64,000 nucleotides of DNA from Bacteroidota bacterium. Its GTDB lineage: Bacteria; Bacteroidota; Bacteroidia; Chitinophagales; Saprospiraceae. Of this stretch, positions 45,331-53,984 are shown in pieces. Below the pieces are notes generated by a model that saw nothing but the letters and a program-made list of their open reading frames with translations, made no database searches and was not told the origin of the DNA. Location of the stretch: the NCBI GenBank assembly GCA_963169455.1, contig CAUJDW010000047.1:62001-126000 (forward strand), read 5' to 3'. Within the stretch, counting starts at the first letter, position 1. Each line of letters begins with the position of its first letter. Position numbers and translations under genes: made by a program.

Positions 45331-45663
45331 ACCGCTGAGACGCAGAGAACGCGGAGGGTCCCATACGTCGCACGTCCGATGTCGCACGTCACATCAGGGT
45401 GGACGGGAACACCAGTACTGCATGCGCTTCCAGAACAGTCACGGGGTGACTCGCCTTGATTTTGCTTTAGTTCAGTCACCCCGTGACTTTCCCGGATTTG
45501 AGGGCAACGCATTCCCGTCCACCCTGACACGTCGCCAGGCCTTTGTGCATTTGCGCCTCATAGGCCTGCAGTAAAAAACGCCGAGGCGCAGAGTACACAG
45601 AGGTTTTCGAAGGGAAGTCACCAAGTCACCCCGTCTCCGCGCCTTTCTCTGCGTCTTTGCGGT
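45331..45663. repeat. Three-layer nested inverted repeat upstream of GH97
   Basis: This fills the gene-free stretch 45305-45704. Outer arms: ACCGCTGAGACGCAGAGAA with CGCGGAG (45331-45356), pairing imperfectly with 45635-45663. Middle arms: TCAGGGTGGACGGGAA (45394-45409) and its exact complement (45512-45527). Inner arms: AGTCACGGGGTGACT (45437-45451) and its complement (45474-45488) around a 22-base loop; this is copy C of the stem-loop family. A further direct partial copy, CGCCGAGGCGCAGAG, lies near 45580. No coding potential is seen. Confidence 0.8.
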
Positions 45664-45704
45664 TCAATATTTCGAGACAGGCTCAGGAATTCATCCCGGC
45701 CCGC

Positions 45705-48700
45705 CTACTGTCTTTCCACGCTGATCCGCACCTTCACCTCACCCGGCAGTTCGATTTCTTCCCCATCAACCGATTCCATCAGTTGCAGGTCTGTGGTGAG
45801 GGTTTCCGCCTTGATGTAGTCGCCGTAGCGCTCCACGGCGGGCACGAGGGCAGCGTCGTGCTGCAGGGCCACGCGGATCCGGTCGGTCACCTCGAAGTCC
45901 TTGTCTTTGCGGATGTTCTGGATGCGGTTGACGATGTCGCGGGCCATGCCTTCGGCCTCCAGTTCTTCGTCCAGGGTAATGTCGAGGGCGACGGTGATGT
46001 TGTCGTCGCTGGCCACCTGCCAGCCGGGGATGTCCTCGGCGGTGATCTCGAAGTCTTCCAGCGTCAGCTCGTAGCTGTTGCCGCTGACTTCGAGCAGATA
46101 AACCTTCGCTTTTTCGATGCGGCTGATGTCTTCCTGGCTCAGGGCGGCGATGGCGTCCGACGCGGCTTTCATATCCTTGCCCAGGCGGCGGCCCAGGGTC
46201 TTGAAGTTGGGCTTGATCCGCTTTTTGAGGATGCCGGAGGTATCGGTCACATACTCGATATCCTTGACGTTCACCTCCGAGAGGATGAGCTCTTTGACGC
46301 CCTCCACCTGCTCCTGGAAATGGTTGTCCAGGATGGGCAGCAGTATCTTGTGCAGGGGCTGGCGCACGCGGATCTTCTCCTTTTTGCGCAGGGAGAGCAC
46401 CAGGGAGGAGATGCGCTGGGCGTAGTCCATGCGCTGCTCCAGATCCTTGTCGATCACTGCCGGGTCGGAGGCCGGGAAATCGGCCAGGTGCACCGACTCG
46501 TGGTCTTCGTTCTTTGTCGCATTATTGAGGTTGCGGTACAGCCAGTCGGCAAAGAACGGAGCCGTAGGCGCCATGAGTTTGGACACCGTCACGAGGCATT
46601 CGTAGAGGGTCTGATAGGCGGCCAGCTTGTCCTTGTCCGTAGCGGCTTTGCTGCCGTTCTGCTGCTGGGAGGGTTTCCAGAAGCGGCGGCGGCACAGGCG
46701 CACGTACCAGTTGGAGAGGTTGTCGTTGACGAAGTTCTGCACCTTGCGGGCGGCCTGCGTGGGCTCATAGTCCGCATAATCAGCGTCCACCTCCTTGACC
46801 AGGCTGTTGAGCAGGGAGATGATCCAGCGGTCGATCTCGGGCCGCTCGTTCAGGAGCACCTGAGGTTCCTGGTTGTAGAATTTGTCGATATTGGCGTACA
46901 GCGCGAAGAAGGAATAGGTGTTGTATAAAGTGCCGAAGAACTTGCGCTGCACCTCTTCCATCCCCTTGAGGTCGAACTTGAGGTTGTCCCAGGGGTTGGC
47001 GTTGCTCATCATGTACCAGCGGGTGACGTCGGCGCTGTAGGTTTCGATGGTCTCGAAGGGGTCGAGCACGTTGCCTTTGCTCTTGGACATCTTGTTGCCA
47101 TCGGCGTCGAGCACCAGGCCGTTGGAGACGACGTTCTTGAAAGCCACGCTGTCGAACACCATAGCCGCGATGGCGTGGAGCGTATAGAACCAGCCCCGCG
47201 TCTGGTCCACCCCTTCGGCGATGAAGTCGGCAGGGAAGTTTTTCTCGAACACTTCCTTGTTCTCGAAGGGGTAGTGCCACTGGGCGTAGGGCATTGCGCC
47301 GGAGTCGAACCAGACGTCGATGAGGTCGGTTTCGCGGTGCATGCGCTGGCCGGAATTGGAAACCAGCACCACTTCATCGATAAAGGGGCGGTGCAGGTCT
47401 TTGGGTACGGATTGGTTGAGCCCCAGGGCCTGGTTGGCCTTTTCGATCTCTTTGCGCAGTTCTTCGACCGAACCGATGCATTTTTCCTCTTTCAGGTCTT
47501 CGCTGCGCCAGATGGGCAGCGGGGTGCCCCAGTAGCGGGAGCGGGAGAGGTTCCAGTCCTGCAGGTTTTCGAGCCATTTGCCGAAGCGCCCGTCGCCGGT
47601 CGACTTCGGTTTCCAGTTGATGGTTTGGTTCAGTTCGAACATGCGCTCTTTCACCGCCGTGGCCCGGATGAACCAGCTGTCGAGCGGATAGTATAGCACC
47701 GGCTTATCAGTGCGCCAGCAGTGGGGGTAGGAGTGGATGTATTTTTCGGAGAGGAAGAGTTTGTCCTCCTCCTTGAGTTTGATGACGATGTCCACATCTA
47801 CCGGGCGTTCCTCTTCCTGCCCGTAGTCTTTGACGTAGCGGCCGGCGAAGTCCGTGACTTCTTTTACGAAGCGGCCCTGCTTGTCCACCAGGGGCATGAA
47901 GTTGCCCAGTTCGTCTTTGACCATGAGCGGCGGGATGCCGTTTTCGCGGGCCACCTTGAAGTCATCGGCGCCGAAGGTGGGGGCGATGTGTACGATGCCG
48001 GTGCCGTCCTCGGTGCTGACGAAGTCGCCGAGCAGCACCCTGAATGCGGGTTTGTCGGGCTGCACGTAGGGCATGAGCTGTTCGTACTCCATGCCCTCAA
48101 GGGCCGCGCCCTTCATTTCCGCCACGATTTCGAGGTAGGGAATGGGCTTGTTGCCGGCTTTGACGTCTTCCGGTTTCAGTTCCGGCTTGGGTTCGGTGAA
48201 ATAAGCAGGCAGGCGGTCTTTGGCCAGGATGACGGAGGTGATTTTACCCGTATAGCGGTTGTAGGCCCGCACCTTGACGTAGGTAATGTCTTTGCCCACT
48301 GCCAGGGCGGTATTGGACGGCAGCGTCCAGGGCGTGGTGGTCCAGGCCAGGAAGTATTCGTCAGCCGTCCCTTTCACCTTGAACTGCGCCACGGCCGAGG
48401 TGTCGGTGATGTCGCGGTAAGCGCCCGGAAGGTTGAGTTCGTGGGTACTCAGTCCGGTGCCGGCGGCCGGGGAGTATGGCTGGATGGTGTAGCCTTTGTA
48501 CAGCAGGCCTTTGTCGTAGAGCTGGCGCAACAGCCACCATACGGATTCGATATAATCGTTCTCGAAGGTGATGTAGGGGTCATGCAGGTCGACCCAATAC
48601 CCCATTTTGCGGGTGATGTCGTCCCACATATCCTTATAGCGCATCACGGTTTCGCGGCAGCGTTCGTTGTACTCCTCCACCGTGATCGTTTTGCCGATAT

Positions 48701-49013
48701 CCTCCTTGGTGATGCCCAGTTCTTTTTCAACGTTCAGCTCGATGGGCAGGCCGTGGGTATCCCAGCCGCCTTTGCGCTCCACGCGTTTGCCCTTCATGCT
48801 CTGGTAGCGGCAGAAGAGGTCTTTCACCGCGCGCGCCATCACGTGGTGGATGCCTGGCTTGCCGTTGGCGGAAGGCGGGCCTTCGTAGAACACGAAGCTG
48901 TTGTTTTCGGGGCGTTGCGCCACGCTCTTTTCGAATATCTGGCTGGTTTCCCAGAATTCGAGGATTTCCTGGTCGATCCGGGGGAGGTTGAGGCCTTTGT
49001 ATTCCCTATACAT
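45705..49013 (-). CDS. ileS: Isoleucyl-tRNA synthetase
   Basis: A 1102-residue class Ia synthetase that charges tRNA-Ile with isoleucine and edits valine. Start ATG 49013 gives MYREYKGLNLPRIDQEILEF; the in-frame extension upstream is not family-like. The HIGH-type segment PPSANGKPGIHHVMARAVKD and the motif KMSKSKGN (residues 641 onward) are present. The editing domain contains TTTPWTLPSNTALAV. The long form with its C-terminal domain fits Bacteroidota-type IleS. A terminator-like hairpin lies 91 bp upstream of the start. Confidence 0.97.
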   Translation of the reverse strand: MYREYKGLNLPRIDQEILEFWETSQIFEKSVAQRPENNSFVFYEGPPSANGKPGIHHVMARAVKDLFCRYQSMKGKRVERKGGWDTHGLPIELNVEKELGITKEDIGKTITVEEYNERCRETVMRYKDMWDDITRKMGYWVDLHDPYITFENDYIESVWWLLRQLYDKGLLYKGYTIQPYSPAAGTGLSTHELNLPGAYRDITDTSAVAQFKVKGTADEYFLAWTTTPWTLPSNTALAVGKDITYVKVRAYNRYTGKITSVILAKDRLPAYFTEPKPELKPEDVKAGNKPIPYLEIVAEMKGAALEGMEYEQLMPYVQPDKPAFRVLLGDFVSTEDGTGIVHIAPTFGADDFKVARENGIPPLMVKDELGNFMPLVDKQGRFVKEVTDFAGRYVKDYGQEEERPVDVDIVIKLKEEDKLFLSEKYIHSYPHCWRTDKPVLYYPLDSWFIRATAVKERMFELNQTINWKPKSTGDGRFGKWLENLQDWNLSRSRYWGTPLPIWRSEDLKEEKCIGSVEELRKEIEKANQALGLNQSVPKDLHRPFIDEVVLVSNSGQRMHRETDLIDVWFDSGAMPYAQWHYPFENKEVFEKNFPADFIAEGVDQTRGWFYTLHAIAAMVFDSVAFKNVVSNGLVLDADGNKMSKSKGNVLDPFETIETYSADVTRWYMMSNANPWDNLKFDLKGMEEVQRKFFGTLYNTYSFFALYANIDKFYNQEPQVLLNERPEIDRWIISLLNSLVKEVDADYADYEPTQAARKVQNFVNDNLSNWYVRLCRRRFWKPSQQQNGSKAATDKDKLAAYQTLYECLVTVSKLMAPTAPFFADWLYRNLNNATKNEDHESVHLADFPASDPAVIDKDLEQRMDYAQRISSLVLSLRKKEKIRVRQPLHKILLPILDNHFQEQVEGVKELILSEVNVKDIEYVTDTSGILKKRIKPNFKTLGRRLGKDMKAASDAIAALSQEDISRIEKAKVYLLEVSGNSYELTLEDFEITAEDIPGWQVASDDNITVALDITLDEELEAEGMARDIVNRIQNIRKDKDFEVTDRIRVALQHDAALVPAVERYGDYIKAETLTTDLQLMESVDGEEIELPGEVKVRISVERQ

Positions 49014-49103
49014 CGTGGTCTTCAGTTTTGAAGGTGCAAAGATATTGAAAAGCTCTATAAAATCAGGTATCAAGTTGGCACTTGGAGCCAGTAGCCCCAA
49101 ATG

Positions 49104-49140
49104 AAAAAGCTCTGGCAAACTTAGTCTGCCAGAGCTTTTT
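49104..49140. terminator. Terminator-like hairpin upstream of ileS
   Basis: Arms AAAAAGCTCTGGCA (49104-49117) and TGCCAGAGCTTTTT (49127-49140), perfect 14 bp, 9-base loop, with T-runs on both strands. It lies between the divergent starts of ileS (49013, minus) and the nucleotidyltransferase (49286, plus), so it does not end any recognised gene. It could be an attenuator in the ileS leader or the end of a small RNA. Confidence 0.75.
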
Positions 49141-49285
49141 TGCGACATATCGGGAATCAGCACATCAGCCCAGCAGACCGCTGTCGGGAATAATGATGCT
49201 GATAATTATATGCCGGAATGCTTGATGCATGTGCCTGATTTCTCTATTTTACAAATGTAAATGTATTTGAGGGCAAAAGCAAGCG

Positions 49286-49939
49286 ATGTATAAATTAGAC
49301 CGGACGGCATTTCGGCGGCAAACGGCGGAGGAGGCAGACGATCAGCGGGCCTATTGGCTGAGCCAGCCCCCCGCGGAGCGTTTGCGGGCGGCAAAGCACC
49401 TGATTGCCAGAGCCTGGGGGTTTTCGCCGGCTGACGCACCCCGGATGGACAAATCAGTATTCAAAGCGAAGCGGCGTATGCGCAACGAGATATTTTTTCA
49501 GGATTTTCTGGAGTTCATTCAGGCACTGGAACAAAATGAAGTAGAGTACCTGCTGGTTGGGGGCTATGCTGTAATCCTGCATGGGCATACCCGTACCACC
49601 GGAGATATGGATATCTGGGTACGGGCATCCAAAGAGAATTACGAGAAACTGGTGAAAGCGTTCCAGGCATTCGGCATGCCGGTTTTTGACATGACGGAGG
49701 AGCATTTCCTCGATACGTCCAAATTTGATGTGTTCACTTTTGGCGCCGCCCCCATCAGTATTGACATAATGACCAAAGTCAAGGGCCTGTCTTTCGAGGC
49801 AGCTTTCCCTGAAGCAACCTTAGTCGAGCTGGATGAAGGCCTGTCCGTTCGCCTGATCAGCCTGCCCGATCTGCTACAAGCCAAGCGGGCCTCCGGCCGG
49901 GCCAAGGATTTTGACGATATCCGCCACCTTAGCCAGTAG
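49286..49939 (+). CDS. Nucleotidyltransferase fused to a small upstream-type domain
   Basis: A 217-residue protein with two parts. Residues 1-65 (MYKLDRTAFRRQTAEEADDQ, then WLSQPPAERLRAAKHLI and DAPRMDKSVFKAKRR) resemble small proteins that usually stand as separate genes before nucleotidyltransferases. Residues about 66-217 are the transferase: EYLLVGGYAVILHGHTRTTGDMDIWV holds the GG and DxD metal motif of the DNA polymerase beta fold; LPDLLQAKRASGRAKDFDDI is typical of the DUF6036/antitoxin-like end. Separate homologues suggest a fused two-gene module, possibly toxin-antitoxin related. The substrate is unknown. GC is only slightly lower than its surroundings. Confidence 0.82.
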   Translation: MYKLDRTAFRRQTAEEADDQRAYWLSQPPAERLRAAKHLIARAWGFSPADAPRMDKSVFKAKRRMRNEIFFQDFLEFIQALEQNEVEYLLVGGYAVILHGHTRTTGDMDIWVRASKENYEKLVKAFQAFGMPVFDMTEEHFLDTSKFDVFTFGAAPISIDIMTKVKGLSFEAAFPEATLVELDEGLSVRLISLPDLLQAKRASGRAKDFDDIRHLSQ

Positions 49940-50043
49940 ATTTTCTCAAAAATCCCTATTTTCCGCTAGAAATTGTAGCTGTTGGCAGAGGCTTCCCTTC
50001 GCCACGGCCGAACGCCAATTCTAAACCCACTAAACAATACATC

Positions 50044-50226
50044 ATGAGCGGTTATCAAGTACTCGTCGGTTTAATCAGCCTCGCTGCATTTATCTGGGTC
50101 GCATACGAAGTTTGGGGCGTCAACAAGCGCATCAGCAATGGCGCGAAAGTGATCTGGACCATCGCGGCGCTTTTTTTCAGCATCATTACGGCTGTCGTTT
50201 ATTATCTGGTAGAGAAGCGGAAATAG
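50044..50226 (+). CDS. Small membrane protein (PLD N-terminal-like)
   Basis: A 60-residue protein with two hydrophobic helices (YQVLVGLISLAAFIWVAY and VIWTIAALFFSIITAVVYYL) and a basic end EKRK. The layout of an inside-positive two-helix hairpin with VWGVNKR between helices resembles phospholipase-D nuclease N-terminal/cardiolipin-synthase-like small proteins. No catalytic residues. Function unknown. Confidence 0.7.
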   Translation: MSGYQVLVGLISLAAFIWVAYEVWGVNKRISNGAKVIWTIAALFFSIITAVVYYLVEKRK

Positions 50227-50382
50227 CCGGTTTGTAATCAACAGCACTTTTTTCGTGAACAACTTCCAGGCTTATTGCATTGCGCTATAAGAGGGGGGTG
50301 CGTTGCTCCCTCAAAAGGGGAAACCCATTAAAAAATCCCGCTAATCCAATCTGGTAATCCCCAAATCCCCAAAATCCCGGTT

Positions 50383-50390
50383 TATCTTTG
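50383..50390 (+). promoter_or_regulatory. Putative -7 element directly before the ABC ATPase start
   Basis: TATCTTTG matches TAnnTTTG and ends exactly four bases before ATG 50395, the same spacing as at DUF5682 (36207-36214). This points to a leaderless or nearly leaderless transcript. Confidence 0.45.
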
Positions 50391-50394
50391 CGCC

Positions 50395-51024
50395 ATGTTA
50401 CGAACCACAGGACTTCAATACTCCTATGACGGCCGCCATACGCTGTCCTTTCCCGATATAAACTGTAAAGCGGGCGAGCACTGGCTGCTGCTCGGGCAAT
50501 CCGGCAGCGGCAAGACAACCCTGCTGCACCTGCTGGGCGGGCTGCTCCGCCCCCGCGCAGGCCGGATAGAGGTTGCGGATACGGACATGTCGGCGCTCCC
50601 GGCATCCCGGCTCGACCGCTTCCGCGGCCGCAGGATCGGCATCGTTTTCCAGACGGCCCACTTCGTCAACGCGCTGACAGTGGAGGAGAACCTCCTGCTG
50701 GCCCAGCAACTGGCGGGCTTGAAACCCAGCCGCTCCCGCATCGATGAACTGCTGGAGCACCTCAACCTGGGCCACAAGCTGAAGGCCAAACCCAGCCGCC
50801 TGAGCATCGGTGAGCAACAACGCGCGGCTATTGCACGGGCCATCGTCAACCAGCCCGACATCATCCTCGCCGACGAGCCGACCTCCGCCCTCGACGGCCA
50901 CAACTGCGACAATGTGATCCGCCTGCTGGAAGGCCAGGCCCGGGCCGTGGGAGCCACCCTGCTGGTCGTCACCCATGACCAGCGGCTGAAAGAGAGATTC
51001 TCCAACCAGATCGTATTGCCCTAA
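50395..51024 (+). CDS. ABC transporter ATP-binding protein (LolD/MacB type)
   Basis: A 209-residue ATPase. Walker A is GQSGSGKTTLLHLLGG near residues 34-49, the signature is LSIGEQQRAAIARAI near 140 (LSGGQ variant), and Walker B/D-loop is IILADEPTSALDGHN. It is of the short type that energises FtsX-like permeases. The permease gene follows 12 bp downstream, so the two form one transporter in the inner membrane. A later DUF3299-like gene suggests the zinc-linked Zrg-type transporter group. Confidence 0.93.
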   Translation: MLRTTGLQYSYDGRHTLSFPDINCKAGEHWLLLGQSGSGKTTLLHLLGGLLRPRAGRIEVADTDMSALPASRLDRFRGRRIGIVFQTAHFVNALTVEENLLLAQQLAGLKPSRSRIDELLEHLNLGHKLKAKPSRLSIGEQQRAAIARAIVNQPDIILADEPTSALDGHNCDNVIRLLEGQARAVGATLLVVTHDQRLKERFSNQIVLP

Positions 51025-51036
51025 ACGCGCTTCAAT

Positions 51037-52320
51037 ATGAACCTGCTTAGCCTTAGCTGGAAAAACCTGACGAACAAACCCCTGTCTATGCTGCTCAGCC
51101 TGGTGCTGTTCGCCCTGGGCGTGGGGCTGATCTCTCTGCTGCTGGTTCTCAACCGGCAGTTGGAAGAAAAATTCGAAAAGAACCTCGCCGGCGTCGACCT
51201 GGTTATCGGGGCCAAAGGCAGCCCGCTTCAGCTTATCCTCAGCAGCATGTACCACGTCGATTCTCCCACAGGCAACATTTCCATCGGGGAAGCCAAAGCC
51301 TTTCTCCGGCCCAACCACCCCGTCATCAAAACGGCCATTCCCCTTTCTCTGGGCGACAACCATCAGGGCTACCGCATCGTTGGCACTACTCCGGAAATCC
51401 TGGAGCTTTACCAGGCGGAAGTTGGCGAAGGCCGCATCTGGGAGAAGACGATGGAAGCGGCCATAGGAGCGACGGTTGCCGAAGCCCTCGGGCTGAAGCC
51501 CGGCGACACTTTCCACAGCTCCCACGGCTTCGGCATCGACGAAGACCTCGTGCATGCCGATGCCGGGGCCTTTCGGGTCACCGGCATCCTGAAACCTACA
51601 GGGGCCGCTGTGGACCAGCTCATTCTCACCAATACCCAGAGCATCTGGGCCGTACACGATCATGGGGATGAAAACCATGGGGATGAAACGGAAGATGAAG
51701 CCCACGAACATGCCGAAGGTGAAGAACACGAACAGGAGATGCAGGCCGATAAACCCCTCATCGAATACGAGGATAAGGACATTACGGCCATCCTCATCCA
51801 GTTCAGGGGCCGCAACATCCAGGCGCTCAACATGCAGCGGGGCATCAACGAGAACACCAACATGCAGGCGGCCACGCCCGTTATCGAGGTCAACCGCCTC
51901 TATGCGCTGATGGGGACGGGCACGAAAGCCCTGCGCTGGCTGGCCATCATCATCATCGCAGTTTCGGGCCTGAGCATTTTCATTTCCCTGTACAGTTCCC
52001 TCAAAGAGCGGCGCTATGAGCTCGCGTTGATGCGGGTGATGGGCGCTTCGCCTGGTAAGCTTTTTGCCCTCATCCTCCTGGAAGGGCTGCTGCTGGCAGG
52101 CATGGGCTACCTGCTGGGCATCGCACTGAGCCATGGGGGCATGGAACTCCTGGCTGCGCAGATGAAGGATGCCTACCGTTATACGTTCTCGGGCCTGGTG
52201 TTCCTGAAGGAAGAGCTCTTTCTGCTCGCCGGCGCCCTGGCCATCGGCTCTGCCGCAGCTGTGCTCCCGGCAATTCAGGCGGGCAAAACGGAGATATCGA
52301 CAACGCTGGCGGAGGGGTAG
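51037..52320 (+). CDS. FtsX-like ABC permease with a His-rich periplasmic loop
   Basis: A 427-residue permease: one N-terminal helix (about 16-40), a large periplasmic MacB-type domain (about 45-285), and three C-terminal helices with the FtsX motif ERRYELALMRVMGASPGKLF before the second. The periplasmic domain contains a loop at about residues 207-236 with six His and many Asp/Glu (HDHGDENHGDETEDEAHEH and following), likely metal-binding. FtsX-type permeases with short ATPases act mechanically on periplasmic substrates instead of classical transport. Together with the DUF3299-like gene downstream this suggests zinc or other metal handling. It follows the ATPase gene by 12 bp. Confidence 0.9.
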   Translation: MNLLSLSWKNLTNKPLSMLLSLVLFALGVGLISLLLVLNRQLEEKFEKNLAGVDLVIGAKGSPLQLILSSMYHVDSPTGNISIGEAKAFLRPNHPVIKTAIPLSLGDNHQGYRIVGTTPEILELYQAEVGEGRIWEKTMEAAIGATVAEALGLKPGDTFHSSHGFGIDEDLVHADAGAFRVTGILKPTGAAVDQLILTNTQSIWAVHDHGDENHGDETEDEAHEHAEGEEHEQEMQADKPLIEYEDKDITAILIQFRGRNIQALNMQRGINENTNMQAATPVIEVNRLYALMGTGTKALRWLAIIIIAVSGLSIFISLYSSLKERRYELALMRVMGASPGKLFALILLEGLLLAGMGYLLGIALSHGGMELLAAQMKDAYRYTFSGLVFLKEELFLLAGALAIGSAAAVLPAIQAGKTEISTTLAEG

Positions 52321-52449
52321 GGCTCCGGGGAATGGTGGCCCGACACTGCCCTGCGGCCGGGTAAAAATTCCGGCCTTCTGATTTTCTGGCCTGCTGGGCC
52401 GTTGCGAGGCAGTTTTAGGCCTGAAAACGCATGTGATAATTACCAAAAT

Positions 52450-53439
52450 ATGATCATAAAAACAACAGCTCTGGCTGCCGTTGCAGCACTTCCGGCGCTC
52501 CTGTTGGCTCAAAAACCGTTTGGGAGCGAGCCTCTGGCCCACACTTATTCCATCGTCGCCATCGACTCCGAAACCGGCGAGATGGGCGCGGCGGTGCAGT
52601 CCAACTGGTTTTCGGTGGGCACGCTGGTCATCTGGGGGGAAGCAGGCGTAGGGGTGGTGGCGACGCAATCGTTCGTCAACCCGGCTTATGGCCCCGATGG
52701 CCTGAAACTGATGGGCATGGGCTTCAGCCCTGAACAGGCCATTCAAATGCTCACCGGGAAGGATGAGGGGCGTGCGTTCCGGCAGGTGGGCATGCTGAAC
52801 GCCAAAGGAGAAGCGGCTTCCTTTACCGGTGAAAAGTGCATCGAGGCGGCGGGGCATTACGTGGGTAAAGGCTACGCGGTGCAGGCCAACCTGATGGATA
52901 ACGATAAAGTATGGCCGGCCATGGCTGAAGCATTCGAAGCATCCAAGGGCCAGCCCCTGGCCGAGCGGATGCTGGCGGCGCTGGATGCCGCCCAGGCCAG
53001 CGGAGGCGACATCCGCGGCAAACAGTCGGCCGCAATGATCGTCGTCGGCGCCCGGCAGGCCCCGCAACCCTGGCAGGGGCGCCTGGCCGACCTGCGCGTC
53101 GATGACCACCCGGAACCCCTGAATGAACTGCGCCGCCTGCTCCGGGTGCACCGGGCTTATGAACACATGAACCGCGGTGACCTGGCCGTGGAAGCCGGCG
53201 ATGTGGAAAAGGCCAGAATGGAATACAGCGCTGCGGAAGCCATGTTCCCGGACAACCTGGAAATGAAGTACTGGCACGCCATAGCCCTGGCGAACAGCGG
53301 CAAGCTGAATGCGGCCCTGCCGCTTTTTGCCGAAATATTCAGAAAAGGCCCCAACTGGCGGGAACTGACGCCGCGGCTGGTGAAAAACGGCCTACTGACG
53401 GTGGATGAAAAGACGCTGCAGTTGATCCTGGCCCAGTAG
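52450..53439 (+). CDS. DUF1028 family secreted protein
   Basis: A 329-residue protein; start at ATG 52450 (signal peptide ending PALLLAQK). The DUF1028 pattern THYSIVAID-like start (AHTYSIVAIDSETGEMGAAV), QSNWFSVGTLVIWGEAGVGV and ATQSFVNPAYGPDGLKLM is clear; it has an Ntn-hydrolase-like look and usually forms a 220-residue domain. The last 110 residues are helical and TPR-like (MNRGDLAVEAGDVEKARMEY). Function is unknown; Ntn-type hydrolysis of peptides or amides is inference. It lies between the ABC permease and the DUF3299-like gene. Confidence 0.88.
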   Translation: MIIKTTALAAVAALPALLLAQKPFGSEPLAHTYSIVAIDSETGEMGAAVQSNWFSVGTLVIWGEAGVGVVATQSFVNPAYGPDGLKLMGMGFSPEQAIQMLTGKDEGRAFRQVGMLNAKGEAASFTGEKCIEAAGHYVGKGYAVQANLMDNDKVWPAMAEAFEASKGQPLAERMLAALDAAQASGGDIRGKQSAAMIVVGARQAPQPWQGRLADLRVDDHPEPLNELRRLLRVHRAYEHMNRGDLAVEAGDVEKARMEYSAAEAMFPDNLEMKYWHAIALANSGKLNAALPLFAEIFRKGPNWRELTPRLVKNGLLTVDEKTLQLILAQ

Positions 53440-53483
53440 CAGGCTTTAACGTTGTTTTAAAACTCTTTTTTCCACCCCGGCGT

Positions 53484-53491
53484 TAACTTTG
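53484..53491 (+). promoter_or_regulatory. Putative -7 element for the DUF3299-like gene
   Basis: TAACTTTG matches TAnnTTTG and lies 45 bp before ATG 53537. No strong -33 element was found about 20 bp upstream, only TTTTAAAAC. Confidence 0.4.
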
Positions 53492-53536
53492 CGGGAATTT
53501 TCCTCATGACTGTTCAAACAAAGAAACCGTAGCGCA

Positions 53537-53977
53537 ATGAAAAAAATCGTTTTTGCCGCAGCCGCTCTCTTTTGCCTTAATGCCCTGAACCAGGCGCACG
53601 CACAGGCGCCTATCTGGAAAACCCTGGCCAAAATCACCTATAAAAAGGAATACAATGAAGAAATGGGGTTTAAGGTGGACGTCCCGGTGTTCAGCGAAGA
53701 AGTGAAAGGGCTGGAGGGCAAAGAGGTCACCGTAAAGGGCTACATCATTCCCGTTGAGGGGTATAAAGGCCACAAGGAATTCATCTTCTCCGCCTATCCC
53801 TATAACATGTGTTTCTTCTGCGGCGGCGCCGGCCCGGAAACGGTCATGGAAGTTTTCGCCTCCGAATCGATCGAATACACGGCCGAACCGATCACTATCA
53901 AAGGCAAACTGGGCCTCAACGCCACCGATATAAACCGCCTGATCTACTCGCTGTCGGATGTCCGGCGCGTTAAATAA
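53537..53977 (+). CDS. Secreted DUF3299-like protein
   Basis: A 146-residue protein with a signal peptide (KIVFAAAALFCLNALNQAHA). The mature part has VPVFSEEVKGLEGKEVTVKG, YIIPVEGYKGHKEFIFSAYP and the conserved-looking NMCFFCGGAGPETVMEVF, then IKGKLGLNATDINRLIYSL. It resembles the DUF3299 group, an OB-like fold encoded next to zinc-linked ABC systems in proteobacteria. The CFFC pair could bind metal. The gene is third-hand linked to the ABC pair across the DUF1028 gene. A 36-bp perfect palindrome begins eight bases after its stop. Confidence 0.75.
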   Translation: MKKIVFAAAALFCLNALNQAHAQAPIWKTLAKITYKKEYNEEMGFKVDVPVFSEEVKGLEGKEVTVKGYIIPVEGYKGHKEFIFSAYPYNMCFFCGGAGPETVMEVFASESIEYTAEPITIKGKLGLNATDINRLIYSLSDVRRVK

Positions 53978-53984
53978 CGCAAAC

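Noticed and set aside
49014..49163. N-terminal extension of IleS
   Set aside because: It reads through a terminator-like hairpin and lacks family similarity; MYREYKGLNLPRIDQ is a normal IleS start.
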